A DNA stretch of 64,000 nucleotides from Datisca glomerata (Eukaryota; Streptophyta; Magnoliopsida; Cucurbitales; Datiscaceae), in NCBI GenBank assembly GCA_003255025.1, contig QANY01008329.1, positions 509,151 to 573,150 on the forward strand, written 5' to 3'. A program made the translations under genes and the position numbers. Below, one piece after another: positions 1 through 10,857 of this stretch (the stretch's first letter is position 1; every line of letters starts with the position of its first letter). The notes below the pieces were generated by a model. It had not been told where the DNA came from and searched no databases. It saw only the letters and a list, made by a program, of their open reading frames with translations.

Positions 1-59
1 TTTATTATAGCTTAAGTTACTAAAACTAATTATTTAACTCATTAGTTTAGTAAAATAAT

Positions 60-60
<1 letters not shown>

Positions 61-91
<31 letters not shown>

Positions 92-92
92 T
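61..92. repeat. (CA)n(TA)n microsatellite
   Basis: About seven CA units run directly into about nine TA units. The surrounding 1-480 is AT-rich and shows no coding signal. Confidence 0.95.
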
Positions 93-525
93 ATAGTGCA
101 TGTATTTATTATAATTTTCTTATTAAAAATCAACTAATTTATAAGAAATAAAAAAGTAGAATAAATATATTATGAGAATTGAGTGAAAATTATATATTAT
201 TAATTTTAAATTTATTAAAACATAGAGGATTACAATAGTTAAAAATTTTGTCATTAATTTTAAAACTTTATTTAAAAGTGAGAAACAAAATAGAAAGGGT
301 TCTACTATGGTACTTATCATGTACCGTACTTATGGGTAAGAAAGCATTATGATAATTTATTGTGGGGTCACAAGAAATGATCTAAGGTAGTAAAAAAATG
401 GAAATGATCTAAGGGTTCTTAATCTACTATACAGTAAAGAAAATATACCCTACAAAATGATATAAAGAATAGAACAATAAAACAAAATTTGATCTACATT
501 TCTCAGCATTAAAATATAAAAGGAT

Positions 526-790
526 CTAAAATATAAACAGATCTAAAGCATAGAGCAGTAAAAAACTAAACAAGAAATATAAATTCAGTAACGAAAGGAT
601 ATAACAAACTTAGATTTAAAGCATAGAACAAACGTAGAATAATCTCAGTAACGAAAAATATAAACAGATCTAAAGCATAGAGCAGTAGATCTAAAGCATA
701 GAACAAGCTTAGAGCTAAACGCAGTAAACAATAAATCTAAACGCATAGAGTAGTAGATCTAAGGCATTGAGCAGTAAGAGATTAAGATAA
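526..790. repeat. Irregular GATCTAAAGCATAGAGCAGTA repeats
   Basis: Four or more imperfect copies of a motif close to GATCTAAAGCATAGAGCAGTA occur, some adjacent (near 667-705 and 743-770), others spaced by AT-rich sequence. Related words (GATCTAAACG, AGATCTAAA) sit inside the complete hAT element at 3,468-4,269. I infer that this stretch is the interior of another, more decayed element of that kind ending near 1,335. Confidence 0.55.
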
Positions 791-879
791 ATAAAAATCT
801 CTCAATGTAGAAGAAGAAATAACGCAGAGCACCGAGGGTAGAAGAAGGAATCGTGAAGGAGGCGAAAAAGGACTCGCGG

Positions 880-1045
880 ACTTGAGGGAAAAAGACGCAG
901 AGTTCAGAAGACGAAGAAGATGTGGAGTTCAGAAGATGAAGAAGACACAGAACTCAGAAGATGCAGAACTCAGAAGACGAAAAGAAGAAGGCGCAGAAGA
1001 CGAAGAGAAGAAGATGCAGAAGACGAAGTCGTTAACCCTAAATTC
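880..1045. repeat. Purine-rich GAAGA minisatellite
   Basis: The tract is dominated by variants of CAGAAGACGAAGAAGATG. It opens a 68-codon plus-strand frame (882-1088) of mostly Arg, Lys and Glu that has no recognisable domain. I treat that frame as a by-product of the repeat, not as a gene. Such tracts often derive from 5' untranslated sequence, but no source gene is visible. Confidence 0.7.
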
Positions 1046-1194
1046 GCGAAGAGAATGGATGGAGAAGAAGTTCTGCCTTTTGGGGTAAAATGACCCTAAC
1101 CCTAAATTTTCAAATTATATATGGGATAAGATAATTAAAATGACGCCGTATAAAAGAGAAACTTTAAGGGGTAAAACGACGTTGTTTTATATGT

Positions 1195-1335
1195 GATATT
1201 CATTTCGGTTCGGTTCGAAGTCGCATGATTTTTTTACCGAACTGAACTTACGGTTCGATAGTAATGCCGAACGAGGTATCATAAATAACCGACCAGTTCC
1301 GTTTGGTCGATTCGGTAAAAATGCATTCACCCCTA
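1195..1335. mobile_element. hAT-like terminus, fragment
   Basis: The block has repeated GGTTCGGTTCG and TTCGGTAAAAATG words and ends in ATGCATTCACCCCTA. This is the same type of right end as the complete hAT element at 3,468-4,269, which ends GCACACCCCTA. No matching left end was found upstream, so only the right end is called. Confidence 0.5.
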
Positions 1336-1919
1336 GATGGTCTATTACTAAATAAAACTAAAAAACTAGGCCAAATTTTAAAGGCTAAAAATTTAAAAAG
1401 ATTGAAGTTTAATGGATTTAATATTAAAATTAAAAAAGATTGAGGGTCAAAAATAAAAATTTGGACTATTTATTAAGTAAACAGGATGGAATAAGACATG
1501 TCGGTTTTTCCAAAGTTGTCCCTTGTCTAGTGTCCCATCTCGTCCTATCCAGTCAAGAGTGAGAATCTTGTCCCGTCCCGCTCGGTTTAGCATGATTTCT
1601 CAGGACGGAATGAGTATTTCGGGCGGCTAACGCCCCTTCTGGCATAATTAATCAAGAACCTTGAATAAGAAAATCATAAACAAAATTGGGAGGAATGCCC
1701 AAGAGACGAATGTAGGAACCCAAACCTGAAAATAACAAAATTTGAGCTAGACAACGTCCCTCTTGACCACTTCACCAACATCCATCTTGAAATTTCAGCT
1801 ACGCTTGCTGCAAGGATCGCAAGAGAGAGACCGTAAAATCGGTGAGTCAATGTAAATTAGGAGCGAAGAGCGGGAGGTGTGTTCCCGTTCGGTCTGATAA
1901 GTTAATAGATGGAAAATAT
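1336..1919. other. Noncoding stretch, no gene seen
   Basis: The first 150 bases are AT-rich. From about 1,480 the sequence is rich in GTCCCGTCCCG and GGACGG words, similar in style to 19,670-19,830, so it is probably a piece of a dispersed repeat. No reading frame of interest was found. Confidence 0.5.
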
Positions 1920-2231
1920 TGGGGGTGCAAGAACCAACCATATATAACAATCTGAACCGAAAATGATTGGTTTGAGTTTTTAGCTAATTATGGTCGATTC
2001 GTTCTTGGATTTATAAAAAAATTGAACTTAGGTATGGTCTTTTGAAAAATAAAATAAAAATTCTTTGTGGACTGTAAAACTCGATCGAATTGATCTATTA
2101 TTTTACGGTGTTATCAATTCAATTTATATGGACATAACTGGTCGGTTCGATCCTTAGGTAAGACTATGAGTTTCAGTTCAGTCTAATTTTTATGTTAAAA
2201 ATTAAACCGAACTAATCATACACACTCCTGA
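1920..2231. mobile_element. Degenerate hAT-like element
   Basis: The stretch begins TGGGGGTGCAAG and ends CATACACACTCCTGA. That is a degraded version of the TAGGGGTGTG / CACACCCCTA terminal inverted repeat seen cleanly at 3,468-4,269, and the interior has the same AACCGAAC / GGTCGGTTCG words. I could not find a convincing 8-bp target duplication, so the borders are approximate. Confidence 0.45.
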
Positions 2232-2639
2232 ATAATATAATGTGCTAAATGAAATTTAACATGTGGACAAACTACACTCATAAACTTCTAATTTAGCGTG
2301 TTACACCCTTCAATGCATAATTAGTAAATCATATCCCTCGACTTTAACACCGTCAAAATCAATAACGGCTCAACCTTCACTTTCCTAAATACTCATGAAA
2401 ATCAGAACTTAAACCCCAAAAAACCAAGCATAAAAGCACAAAGAGAACTTTTTATAAACAACCCCATGTTAAACAAAAAAAATGTTTTTTTGAACAACAA
2501 TGGATTCACTGTAAAGAATGCTTTAGAAACAAGCATCAATGGAGTCACAAGCTTTATGCATGCTGGGATTATTTTTTGGGTTCAGGTGGAAGGATGTAGT
2601 TTGCTAATACTCATTCAACTCTGATGAATTTTTAATTAG

Positions 2640-2860
2640 ATATCCTTTCAATTTTGACCTCTTTTACGGTGATCCTTCAACTTTCATGATCTATAAAAAC
2701 AATCCCCTCCATCCAAAAGTTTGTTTTCTATCCGTTAAATTGATTACATGCATTGCACACGACCTTTAATGAGATTTTTTGGACAATTTTCCCCTTAATG
2801 ACAATAAAACGGACAAAAGCCCTCAATCATCTTCTTCATTTTGGTTAGGGCATGCGTTTA
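2640..2860. repeat. Dispersed repeat Y, copy 1
   Basis: Shares colinear blocks with 5,830-6,040: TTTCATGATCTATAAAAACA, ATTGATTACATGCATTGCAC, a CTTTAATGAG block and GGACAAAAGCCC. Both copies have the same orientation and are clearly diverged. Nothing coding is visible; the family is not identified. Sequence on either side (2,232-2,640 and 2,861-3,445) shows no gene. Confidence 0.65.
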
Positions 2861-3459
2861 GCTCGAATCAGAGCCTCAAGTCGGCTATGGTTGGGGTTTT
2901 CCAGAATCTTCAGTAGAAATTTGAGCGGAAATTGATTGTGTTTAAATTAATCGAATTGTAAATTTTGAATTGGTTCGCATTAGTGTGATTTGTAGGGAAA
3001 TTTCCAATTAATATGGATGGCATTACAAGATTGGAGAATGAGAGCTTGAGAATCTGGATTGTAAATCGACCGCAACAGAGCTCCAATTTCCCTGTTATCC
3101 AATCTCCCTTGAAAAAGAAACCCATGTTCTCCACAAAATAAACTTTACCTATTGTTTTTCTTATTTAATATTTTCCTTTTCTTTCTGAGTTTAATTTTCT
3201 TATTATGCTCTCATGGTCATTTCAAATGCCAGAAGAGGTAAAGTTTGGAGCATGGACGACTGCATCGTAAACAGCTTCATTGATGCTTAAAGGTCCAGTC
3301 ATGTGAAATTGGAGCTTTTGTAAATTGTTAGCTATGAGGTCGATGGAGTGAAAATTGGGATATGGAGGCAACAATAAACATTCTTTGAAGAGGATTTAGG
3401 GGGAAGACGATTTGAATGGGGTTTTTTTAGATAAAGAGTTTTTTTTTGCTAAACTAGAC

Positions 3460-3467
3460 CCCTAGAC
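3460..3467. repeat. 8-bp target site duplication, left
   Basis: CCCTAGAC lies immediately before the hAT terminus and is repeated exactly at 4,270-4,277. Related copies of X at 12,460 and 12,940 have a single version of this site, so they serve as empty sites. Confidence 0.9.
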
Positions 3468-4269
3468 TAGGGGTGTGTACGGTTCGGTTCGATCAGTTAG
3501 TAAGGGATATTTGTAATCGAAATCGAATACACCAATTACCTAAATTACGTAACCGAACCAAATCGAGATAACCATCCGAGCCGAACCGAATGTAACCGAA
3601 CCAAATCGAGATAACCATCCTAAACTAATCGGTTCAGTTTGGTTACTTTTAATTGATTCGGCTGCATCTATAAAATTTCTTAATCTAAAAACATCTATAG
3701 ATTCAAAACTTTCTAAAGCTCAATAAAGAATTAAGCTAGAATCTAAGCCTTCAATCGCTTTCTTAAGCTCAATAAAGAATTTCTTCAAAAATTCGTAAGC
3801 TCAGTAGAGAATCAATAGAAAAATATGTAACAATTCTAAAATCGAAGGCTGTAACAGATCTAAAAATCAAAGACTAATAGATCTAAACGTACAGAGACTA
3901 ACAGACGACTACGAGCTTCTATAAGTTGCAATTCAGACGAGGGAGACGAGGGAGAGTAATCGCAATTCGTAGAGAGATGAGAGAGCAAGAAGGCTGGAAG
4001 TGTAAGGGAAAGAAGTCTTTTAGGGTTTCGTTCAATACCTTTAATTTTGGTTTAATTTAAGTTAATAATTAAAAATAATATATATGTATATATATTATAT
4101 GGTTGTAACCGGTTCAAACGGATTACAAAATTAATGAGGAATATAATCGGACCAAATTTGCGGTTATTAAAACTCCTAAACCGATTACGATCTACATAAC
4201 AAAAGAACCGACGTAATCGATTCGGTTCGGCTCGGTCGGTTTGGTTTGGAGAAAATATGCACACCCCTA
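3468..4269. mobile_element. Nonautonomous hAT element, 802 bp
   Basis: Starts TAGGGGTGTG and ends CACACCCCTA, a perfect 10-bp terminal inverted repeat. It is flanked by the 8-bp direct repeat CCCTAGAC, which is the hallmark of hAT insertion. The interior contains GGTTCGGTTCG and AACCGAACC motifs near both ends and no transposase frame. It would have needed an enzyme supplied in trans. The short minus-strand frame at its right end (4,052-4,264) is not a known protein. Confidence 0.9.
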
Positions 4270-4784
4270 CCCTAGACTAATCATTTTGCAGAATTAGACT
4301 TCTTCCCTAATTTTTGTCTACCCTGACCCCTGGTCCACTTTCCAGTCAAAAAATATTTGTGAAGTTACATGTTTACCCATCACCTTATCTAAATATATGC
4401 TTTTGCTCTCTCTCTCTCTATAAGATGAGGTTTTGCCCGAAGAAGACATGAATGAACCGAAGAAGATGACATCTGCGTTCTTGCCAATCTTGCCAAAGAA
4501 TACGAAGAAGGTGATCGAATCTCTGCAACTCACCTCATTTCTCCTTCTTTGTTTTTCTTTTTTCCACTTCTTCGTTTTCTTTTTCGTCTTCTTCATTCTT
4601 CATGCAACAGAAAATGATTGTTAGTTCTTCTTTATGGAACATGTATAAGTTTTGTTTTCTTCTTTTCTGGAAAACTTAAATTTTCACGAGCTTTTCTTGT
4701 TCATGAGTTTTCTAGGAATATTTATTTTTTTCTTTCTGGAACGTTGTTTGAAGTTCATTTATTGTTTAGGATCACTACAAGATG

Positions 4785-5287
4785 ATAGTGTAGTGTAAAC
4801 GACGTCTATACGAGCCTCATGTAGTCATCATGTAGTCATCATGTAGCCTACATGATGGATACACGAACCACATGTACACATCATGTACACTATGTACTCT
4901 TTCGATTTTAATACAACAATACTTAACAAAACCCATCTTCATTTTTTATTTCTTCATGCTTCGTTTACTTTATGATTTTACAACTTTCTCATTGTTGAAA
5001 AACCCATCTTCATGCTTCATTTATTAATTTTGTTCTACACGATGGGGCACACTAGTGTCGTGTAGTCTACACGATAGCTATAATACATCAGTGTACACCA
5101 ATCGTGTAGACTGCGTGATGGTTACACGAGGCCAGTGTATCCCATCGTGTAGACTACATGATGGTTATACGACGCCAGTGTACCCATCGTATAGTTTGCA
5201 TGATGACTAGACAATGCTAGTGTACCCCTATAGTGTAGACTACACGATGTCTACACGACTCCCGTATACCCATCGTGTAGCCCATGT
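4785..5287. repeat. Palindromic minisatellite in X, copy 1
   Basis: Irregular copies of a unit containing CATCGTGTAG and CTACACGATG arms around one central base, with TGGTTACACGA or GGGTACAC spacers. Copies are more diverged here than at 13,745-14,040. Many single-strand hairpins are possible. It has adjoining repeats, not unique spacers. Confidence 0.8.
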
Positions 5288-5292
5288 ATCAA

Positions 5293-5829
5293 AATTTATG
5301 AACAAAATAACTTTCAGGCTTTCAAAAATATTTAAAACAGTATTTTTTGGGCTTTGAAACTCGGCTACGTTTGGAGCTGATTGCATTTCTCCAGAGGGCT
5401 ACCAACACAAATGCAGATATAGGCATAATTTTTTAGGATATCGAAATTTTTATGCTTTCATACATTGCATTTCTTATCAGTTTTTTGCCAGAGCTAATAA
5501 TGGGTTTGTCCACCACCTTGGCCATTTGGGCTCTATAGGATCTATAAGGATACCCTTCTTATGTGGGTATCAAACTTCTTCTAAGTTAGATCTTAATTAA
5601 TATATCCTTCTTTTTGAAAAAAAAACTATAGCTTCTTTTTCGAAAGTAGCATTTTGGAAACGGTTCTAATGAAACTTAAGTTCTTTTAATAAAAGAATTG
5701 ATCTAATTAGAAATTAATTCCGTGATTAGAAAATAAGTTTTTAGTTATTACTCATAAACTTTTAATTTAATGTATGTGTTAATTTTACTGACACCCATCT
5801 AATTTTGACCAATTTTTAGTTCGACACCC
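5293..5829. other. Noncoding AT-rich stretch
   Basis: Contains T-rich runs and short A runs but no frame longer than a few dozen codons that resembles a protein. No terminal repeats were recognised. Confidence 0.5.
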
Positions 5830-6040
5830 TTAATTTTTATGTGTTCCTTGGTGAACTTTCAACCTTCATGATCTATCAAAACAGTCAATCCCTCTAAAAA
5901 TATATTTCCCACCCTATTATATTGATAACATGCCTTGCACATGACCATTCATGAGCTTGTTTTGGATAACTTTGCCCTTAGTGATGAGAAATTGGACAAA
6001 AGCCCCTAAATCGTCTTCTCTATTTTTCAAATGGGTTTTT
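5830..6040. repeat. Dispersed repeat Y, copy 2
   Basis: Colinear with 2,640-2,860: TTCATGATCTAT, ATTGATAACATGCCTTGCAC and GGACAAAAGCCC occur in the same order and orientation. No coding function is seen. Confidence 0.65.
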
Positions 6041-6201
6041 TTTGGACAAAATGTCCATTTGAGAATTCGATTAGGATAAACAGACCGTAATATTTTTTTC
6101 AGAGAATAGGTATTTTTTGTCATGTGAATAGCCCTTTATACCCATTCTAATCAAATAAGTATAGAAACCAAAAAACTCATATCTTTCTTTACACCTCTTG
6201 C

Positions 6202-6223
6202 CATCTCTCTCGTGTTCTCTCTG

Positions 6224-6275
<52 letters not shown>

Positions 6276-6301
6276 CCCCTCTCTCTCTCCCTCTCTCTCT
6301 T
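6202..6301. repeat. (CT)n microsatellite
   Basis: A nearly pure CT run of about 100 bases with one C-only interruption. The minus-strand frame 6,071-6,307, full of Arg-Glu, is only this repeat translated. Confidence 0.97.
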
Positions 6302-6302
6302 G

Positions 6303-7373
6303 TTCATGATCTCTCACACTCTCGTGTCCTATTGCTCTCTTGACGTCAGTGGAAGTTGTGCTCTTCCTCCAGATTAGGTAAAATTTTTGTTTTCATTTTG
6401 TTAGATTGTGGTCTCTAAAACATTATTTCTAAAATGCACCTTTTGATTTTGCTTATTGAATGATTTATAATGCACCTAAATAGTTCTAGAATTTTTCTAA
6501 ACTTGGGGTTTGTATCATCCTTATTATCTAATAAAATCATGTTATAGTCGATTTTAGCCATTGAAAATGGAGGTTGGACGTTACCTTAACGATTGAAGTA
6601 GAGTTTTCTATTTGTTCATATGAATGAAGTTTTTGAAAAAACCTCTACTTGAATTCTGCTAGAAATCAATGTTCTCAAGTAGTTGTAATTGAATAATTCA
6701 CTTTTGTGCATTTAACAATATTTTTTGGTTGTGAGACATGTGCGCTTACTATTTGACACATAAGATTGCCCATTTACAGTGATAACTATAAGTGCCTTAT
6801 CCTCTAGCTTGAGTCGTTAATTTTTCAGCTGCCATTACCATGTAATTAAATATGGAGTTTATATTTTTTTTTTTTTGCTTTCTTTTTTATTTAGGTTCTT
6901 ATATTAGGAGCTAACGGAATTCTTATTTCTAGTATATTTTTTATCTATGAATTTGATTGTCTGTAACATCATTTGGTAAGTATCATAAATAATAGCTTGG
7001 TGAGTTTTATTCTTATGTCTTAGTTGATTATCTTAACATATATATTAACCTAGTTTTGTATAAATTGTCATGCCTCTTGGACTAGTGTATCAATGTTCTT
7101 AGAGTGATTCTACAAGCTGGTCTTAATTGTTACCATGTTCCTAGAATCCACATTTCACACATTATCTTGGTTTCTTTTTGTTTTGTTCTATTTATGAGAG
7201 TCTTAGACAAATTTGTTACTTCAATAGTTTAATCTCATATCTATATTTGATGTGAACTGAAGTATATTATTGGATGTTTCATAGAAACATATATGTTAAC
7301 TTTCTTTCATTTAATCTTTTTATGTAAGAGCATCACATATACAATAAGGAACATCATTCCTTCTTTTATATAA
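6303..7373 (+). other. Intron-like noncoding stretch
   Basis: After the CT tract the sequence reads like a plant 5' leader, with a possible splice donor at TTAGGTAAAA near 6,376, followed by T-rich intron-like DNA. No exon with convincing coding content follows before the Mutator-like element at 7,383. I cannot say whether this is a captured leader or plain intergenic DNA. Confidence 0.3.
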
Positions 7374-7382
7374 TATTTATAA
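7374..7382. repeat. 9-bp target site duplication, left
   Basis: TATTTATAA is found here and again at 9,123-9,131, exactly bordering the Mutator-like element. Confidence 0.88.
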
Positions 7383-7742
7383 GAAAAAATTATCAATTTG
7401 ATCATTGTAGTTTACATCAGTTTTCAATTTAGTTATCGTAATTTAAAAAATCTCAATTTAATTATCATAGTTTATTTAACGTCTCAATATGATCATTCTG
7501 ATACTCTCTATTAATTAAGTTTAACGAATATATTAACGTGACGTGTTAAATGATAATACGACACGTTAATATAATAAATATTCATTAAAATAATTAATTT
7601 CTCTCTCCAACTCATATATTATATATTTTTACTTTATTAAAAAAATTACTTTTAACTATTTCTCTTTTTTCATTAAAACAATTACTTTCTCTCTCCCCCA
7701 TCCTCATCTCTCGATCTCCGTTGAAATCTGCTTCATCTCTTT
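7383..7742. repeat. MULE left terminal inverted repeat
   Basis: Pairs with 8,749-9,122. Recognisable matched blocks include ATTAAGTTTAACG against CGTTAAACTTAGTTAAT, and TTGAAATCTGCTTCA against TGAAGCAGACTTCAA. Confidence 0.85.
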
Positions 7743-7955
7743 AGTTGCTATCTCTCTTCTCTCATTGGCCGCCAAAGTTGAAGAAATCCAAGTTCCTCTT
7801 CTCTTAGACCTCCAAGTATAAATTTCGACCATTTACCAGTGTTTAATCATTACATATATATATTTTCTCATATTCTCATAAGTTTTTCGTATTGGTAAAC
7901 AGTCCAAAGTGTGACGGTGTCTTCACATTTTAACGGCGCTGTTGCTCTGTTTCAG

Positions 7956-8560
7956 ATGCAGGAGACAGAGTATATATTTGAGGCAAAAACAATTCAAGGA
8001 ATGGAGATTTTGATTCTATCTACACTTCGGAAGATGCATCGAGTGACACCTTACTCATTTATTGACCACATTGTAAGGAGGCTCAGATTAAAGACTAATC
8101 TCCACTGGAAATTTCTCATACTATGCGATCGTCTTCTTCTATGTATTCTTTCAGGTCAGCATTCATTCATTGACCAAAATTTAAAAGGAATAACTTTTCT
8201 TGTCGAGAACATGAAAAAGAAAACGACCCATGATTTTGATTTTACGATTTATTTTAAATTTTCAGATCCAAGGTCAGTCATTTATCTTCCTTCTGTATTG
8301 GCCTCTGCAACAATGACGCGAGTGATTGATCAAATTGAGCCCTGTAATTCCATGGCTATCAAAACCAGCTTGCTATCCTTGATATAAGCAAGGTTTGTCT
8401 CACCCACTGTATTAAAGGGACCTTCTGATTTCTAACAAATGTTTTGTGTTTATTTAAGAGATTATTATATATTAATTATTTTACTACATTTTCACAGGAG
8501 AAAGTAAATGAATGTTATAATCTCATACTTGAGGTGGAGCTTGAGCTGGTAAAGATCCAA
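7956..8560 (+). pseudogene. CYCD3: Captured cyclin D3 fragment, three exons
   Basis: Cyclin D3 activates CDK at the G1/S transition in plants; only part of it is present here. Exon 7,956-8,154 follows an acceptor TTTCAG and encodes FEAKTIQGMEILILSTL, HRVTPYSFIDHI, a LKTNLHWKFL block and CDRLLL, matching the middle of the plant CYCD3 cyclin fold. An intron (8,155-8,265, GT..AG) separates it from exon 8,266-8,393 with YLPSVLASATM and VIDQIEPCN. A second intron (8,394-8,497) leads to EKVNECYNLILE from 8,498. One in-frame stop lies before the second intron (ATA TAA). The N-terminal LxCxE region and the C-terminus are missing. The 158-codon open frame 7,911-8,387 reads through the first intron and is not the real product. 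Retained introns show capture from genomic DNA, not from mRNA. Family assignment is from remembered sequence conservation. Confidence 0.85.
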
Positions 8561-8748
8561 ATGAATGATTGTAGTTAGTATGAATTATAAATTCCAGTGA
8601 ACCCACATTCGGGTCTAAGACTAAATTCGTGTACTTTCTCGCTCCCTCGTCTCTCTCGAAGGTTGGTAAACAGTTCGAATAGATCGGGTCAAAACTGAAT
8701 TCGTGTATTTTCTCTCTCCGTTGTGTTAACTCGCCTCTGTTAATTAGC

Positions 8749-9122
8749 TGAAGCAGACTTCAATGGAGATTGAGGGAGAGAGAAAATATTTTTTTTTAAT
8801 GAAGAAAGAGAAATAGTTGAAAGTAAAAAAATATTTTTTATAAAGTAAAAGTGATAATATATGAGTTAGAAAGAAAAAAATAATATTTTAATGAATCATT
8901 ATATACTTACGGTCTCACGATTATGACGTAATCAATTAACGTGTTATGTCATTACTTAACATGTTATGTCAATGTGTCCGTTAAACTTAGTTAATAGAGA
9001 GTGACATAAAGATCATATTGAGATATTAAATAAATTAGGATGATCAAATTGAAATTTTTTAAATTACGATTACCAAATTGAAAACTGATGTAAATTTTGA
9101 GGACCAAATTGATATTTTTTTC
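8749..9122. repeat. MULE right terminal inverted repeat
   Basis: Reverse complement partner of 7,383-7,742; ends ATATTTTTTTC just before the 9-bp duplication. Confidence 0.85.
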
Positions 9123-9339
9123 TATTTATAATGTTTAGAAAAAGAAACATCACATATGTAAGAAGAAGATACATTCTCTCTTTATTTGACAACTTAGATG
9201 TTTAGATTAAAAATTATATTCAAAATGGTTGTAACTTATGGATATTAACGTAAAGAAGCTTTTGGAATTGTACATTTTTTAACTGTGTATAGTTGATAAC
9301 AACTATGAGTGTTGTAACACTTAGAGTTGAGGAGTTGTA

Positions 9340-10450
9340 CTTTTTTGACCAAGTAAATTTTGAATTTGATTGTCCATAATCATAAAATCTACTTGATCTG
9401 ACCAAGTACATTTTGTCTTCAACATTTTGAATTATCCAGAATCGTAAAATCTACTTGCTCAGAGTAAGTAGGTTATAAAATATATTTGGTCTAACCAATC
9501 AGATTTTGCCTTCAACGTTTTGAATTGTCTAAAATCGAAAAATTCACTTGCTCAGAGCAAGTGGATTATAAAATCTACTTGATCTGACCAACTAAAATTT
9601 TCCTTCTCCAATTTGAATTGTACATAATCAAAAAATCTACTTACTCAGAGCAAGTAGACTTAAACTCTACTTGCACTGACCAAGTAGATTTTGCCTTCTA
9701 CCATTTGAATTGTCCAGAATCAAAAACTCTACTTACTTAGAGCAAGTAGATTATAAAAGCTACTTGACCTGACTAAGTAGATTTTACCTTCTACAATTTG
9801 AATTATCCAGAATCGAAAACTTTACTTGCTAAGAGCAAGTAGACTATAAAATCTACTTGGTCTGACTAAATAGATTTTACCTTCTCCAATTTCAATTGTC
9901 CAGAATTGAAAACTCTACTTGATCAGAGCAAGTAGATTATAAAATCTACTTGGTTTAATTAAGTAGATTTTGCCTTCTACATTTTGAATTGTCCAGAATC
10001 GAAAACTCTACTTGCATTTGAGCAAGTAGATTATAACATCTACTTGGTCTGACCAAGTAGATTTTACCTTATACAATTTGAATTGTCTAGAATCAAAAAC
10101 TCTACTTGCTCAGAGCAATTAAATTATAAAATCTACATATTTGACCATGTAAATTTTGCCATATCCAGAATCGAAAACTCTACTTACTTAGCGCAAGTAA
10201 ATTATAAAATCTAGTTGGTATGACTAAGTAGATTTTGCCTTCTACAATTCGAATTGTCTAGAATCGAAAACTCTACTTGATCAGAGCAAGTAGATTATAA
10301 AGTCTACTTGCACTGACCAAGTAGATTTTGTCTTCTACAATTTGAATTATCGAGAATCAAAAATTCTACTTGCTTAGAGCAAGTAGATTGTAAAATCTAC
10401 TAGGTCTGTTGTAGTAGATATTGGGTTCTTCATTTTAAAATGTTCAGAAT
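9340..10450. repeat. 93-bp minisatellite made of paired palindromes
   Basis: About twelve head-to-tail units of about 93 bp, each marked by GAATTGTCCAGAATCGAAAA. Every well-kept unit holds two palindromes: CTACTTGCTC and GAGCAAGTAG around one A, then AATCTACTTGGTC and GACCAAGTAGATT around one T. Units start near 9,430, 9,521, 9,616, 9,708, 9,802, 9,893, 9,986, 10,080, 10,251 and 10,345; one unit near 10,157 has an internal deletion. Both palindromes share TCTACTTG, so arms of neighbouring units can also pair. No coding potential. Confidence 0.92.
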
Positions 10451-10857
10451 CGATGTAGATCATATACATTAAGTAGATTAACTGTCTAGACAAGAATTAA
10501 ATACTAAAACACATATTTCACATTAAGTAGCTTAGTGTCAATTGTACACAAAAGTACTACTACAAATACTAAATTTAAATATCCATATTTTACAATCATT
10601 CTGAAAACACTTCAATTGTCAATTCTTTTTTAACGAATAAATAAGTCCATTCTTTTCTAGGTACACAACGATAAGTAGAGTTCTCTAAAATGAAACTTAA
10701 TATACTTGAGAGTGAATATTCTACAATCAGACCTATTAGATGAAAAAAAAACCTCATGAGCTACACTCAAATATAGATAGCCAATATCATTTATCAGATA
10801 AGAAAATAGTAATCTAGCATCATTTATCAGATAAAATCCTTACCCATTTTCATATTG
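10451..10857. other. Noncoding stretch beside the minisatellite
   Basis: AT-rich; contains two near-identical copies of ATCATTTATCAGATAA around 10,788-10,835. No gene seen. Confidence 0.45.

Larger units (their letters stand above)
3446..5292 (+). repeat. Repeat family X, copy 1 (split by a hAT element)
   Basis: Begins at CTAAACTAGAC. After the hAT insertion it continues from TAATCATTTTGCAGAATTAG through a Leu/Phe-rich low-complexity part and then a palindromic minisatellite. The same order of blocks is found at 12,450-14,040, where the hAT element is absent. X has no coding capacity I can recognise. Its true ends are not resolved, so it could be a nonautonomous DNA element or an old LTR fragment. 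Confidence 0.65.
7383..9122 (+). mobile_element. Pack-MULE (Mutator-like element with host gene fragment)
   Basis: The element is 1,740 bp. It begins GAAAAAATTATCAATTTG and its other end, read in reverse complement, begins GAAAAAAATATCAATTTG. Inverted repeats run about 360 bp at each side (about 7,383-7,742 and 8,749-9,122) and a 9-bp duplication TATTTATAA flanks it. Long terminal inverted repeats plus a 9-bp duplication define Mutator-like elements. There is no MURA-type transposase. The centre holds exons and introns of a cyclin D3 gene, which makes it a Pack-MULE in the known sense. The two inverted repeats have diverged at many positions, so the insertion is not recent. Confidence 0.9.

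Noticed and set aside
882..1088. 68-codon frame rich in Arg, Lys and Glu
   Set aside because: Translation of a GAAGA-rich minisatellite, with no recognisable domain.
1086..1110. Telomere-like CCCTAACCCTAAA
   Set aside because: Only two units, a common word near plant 5' leaders; not a telomeric tract.
4771..4793. CACTACAAGATGATAGTGTAGTG as a CACTA element end
   Set aside because: No matching opposite end or 3-bp duplication was found, and the site lies at the start of the X minisatellite, which itself is rich in TGTAG words.
6071..6307. 78-codon minus-strand frame rich in Arg-Glu
   Set aside because: Translation of the CT microsatellite.
7911..8387. A 158-residue intact protein
   Set aside because: The frame reads through a GT..AG intron (8,155-8,265) of the captured cyclin D3 fragment and starts in the preceding intron.
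9340..10450. CRISPR-like regular repeats
   Set aside because: Units adjoin directly with no unique spacers, and the DNA is from a plant nucleus. It is a tandem minisatellite; the same applies to 13,745-14,040.
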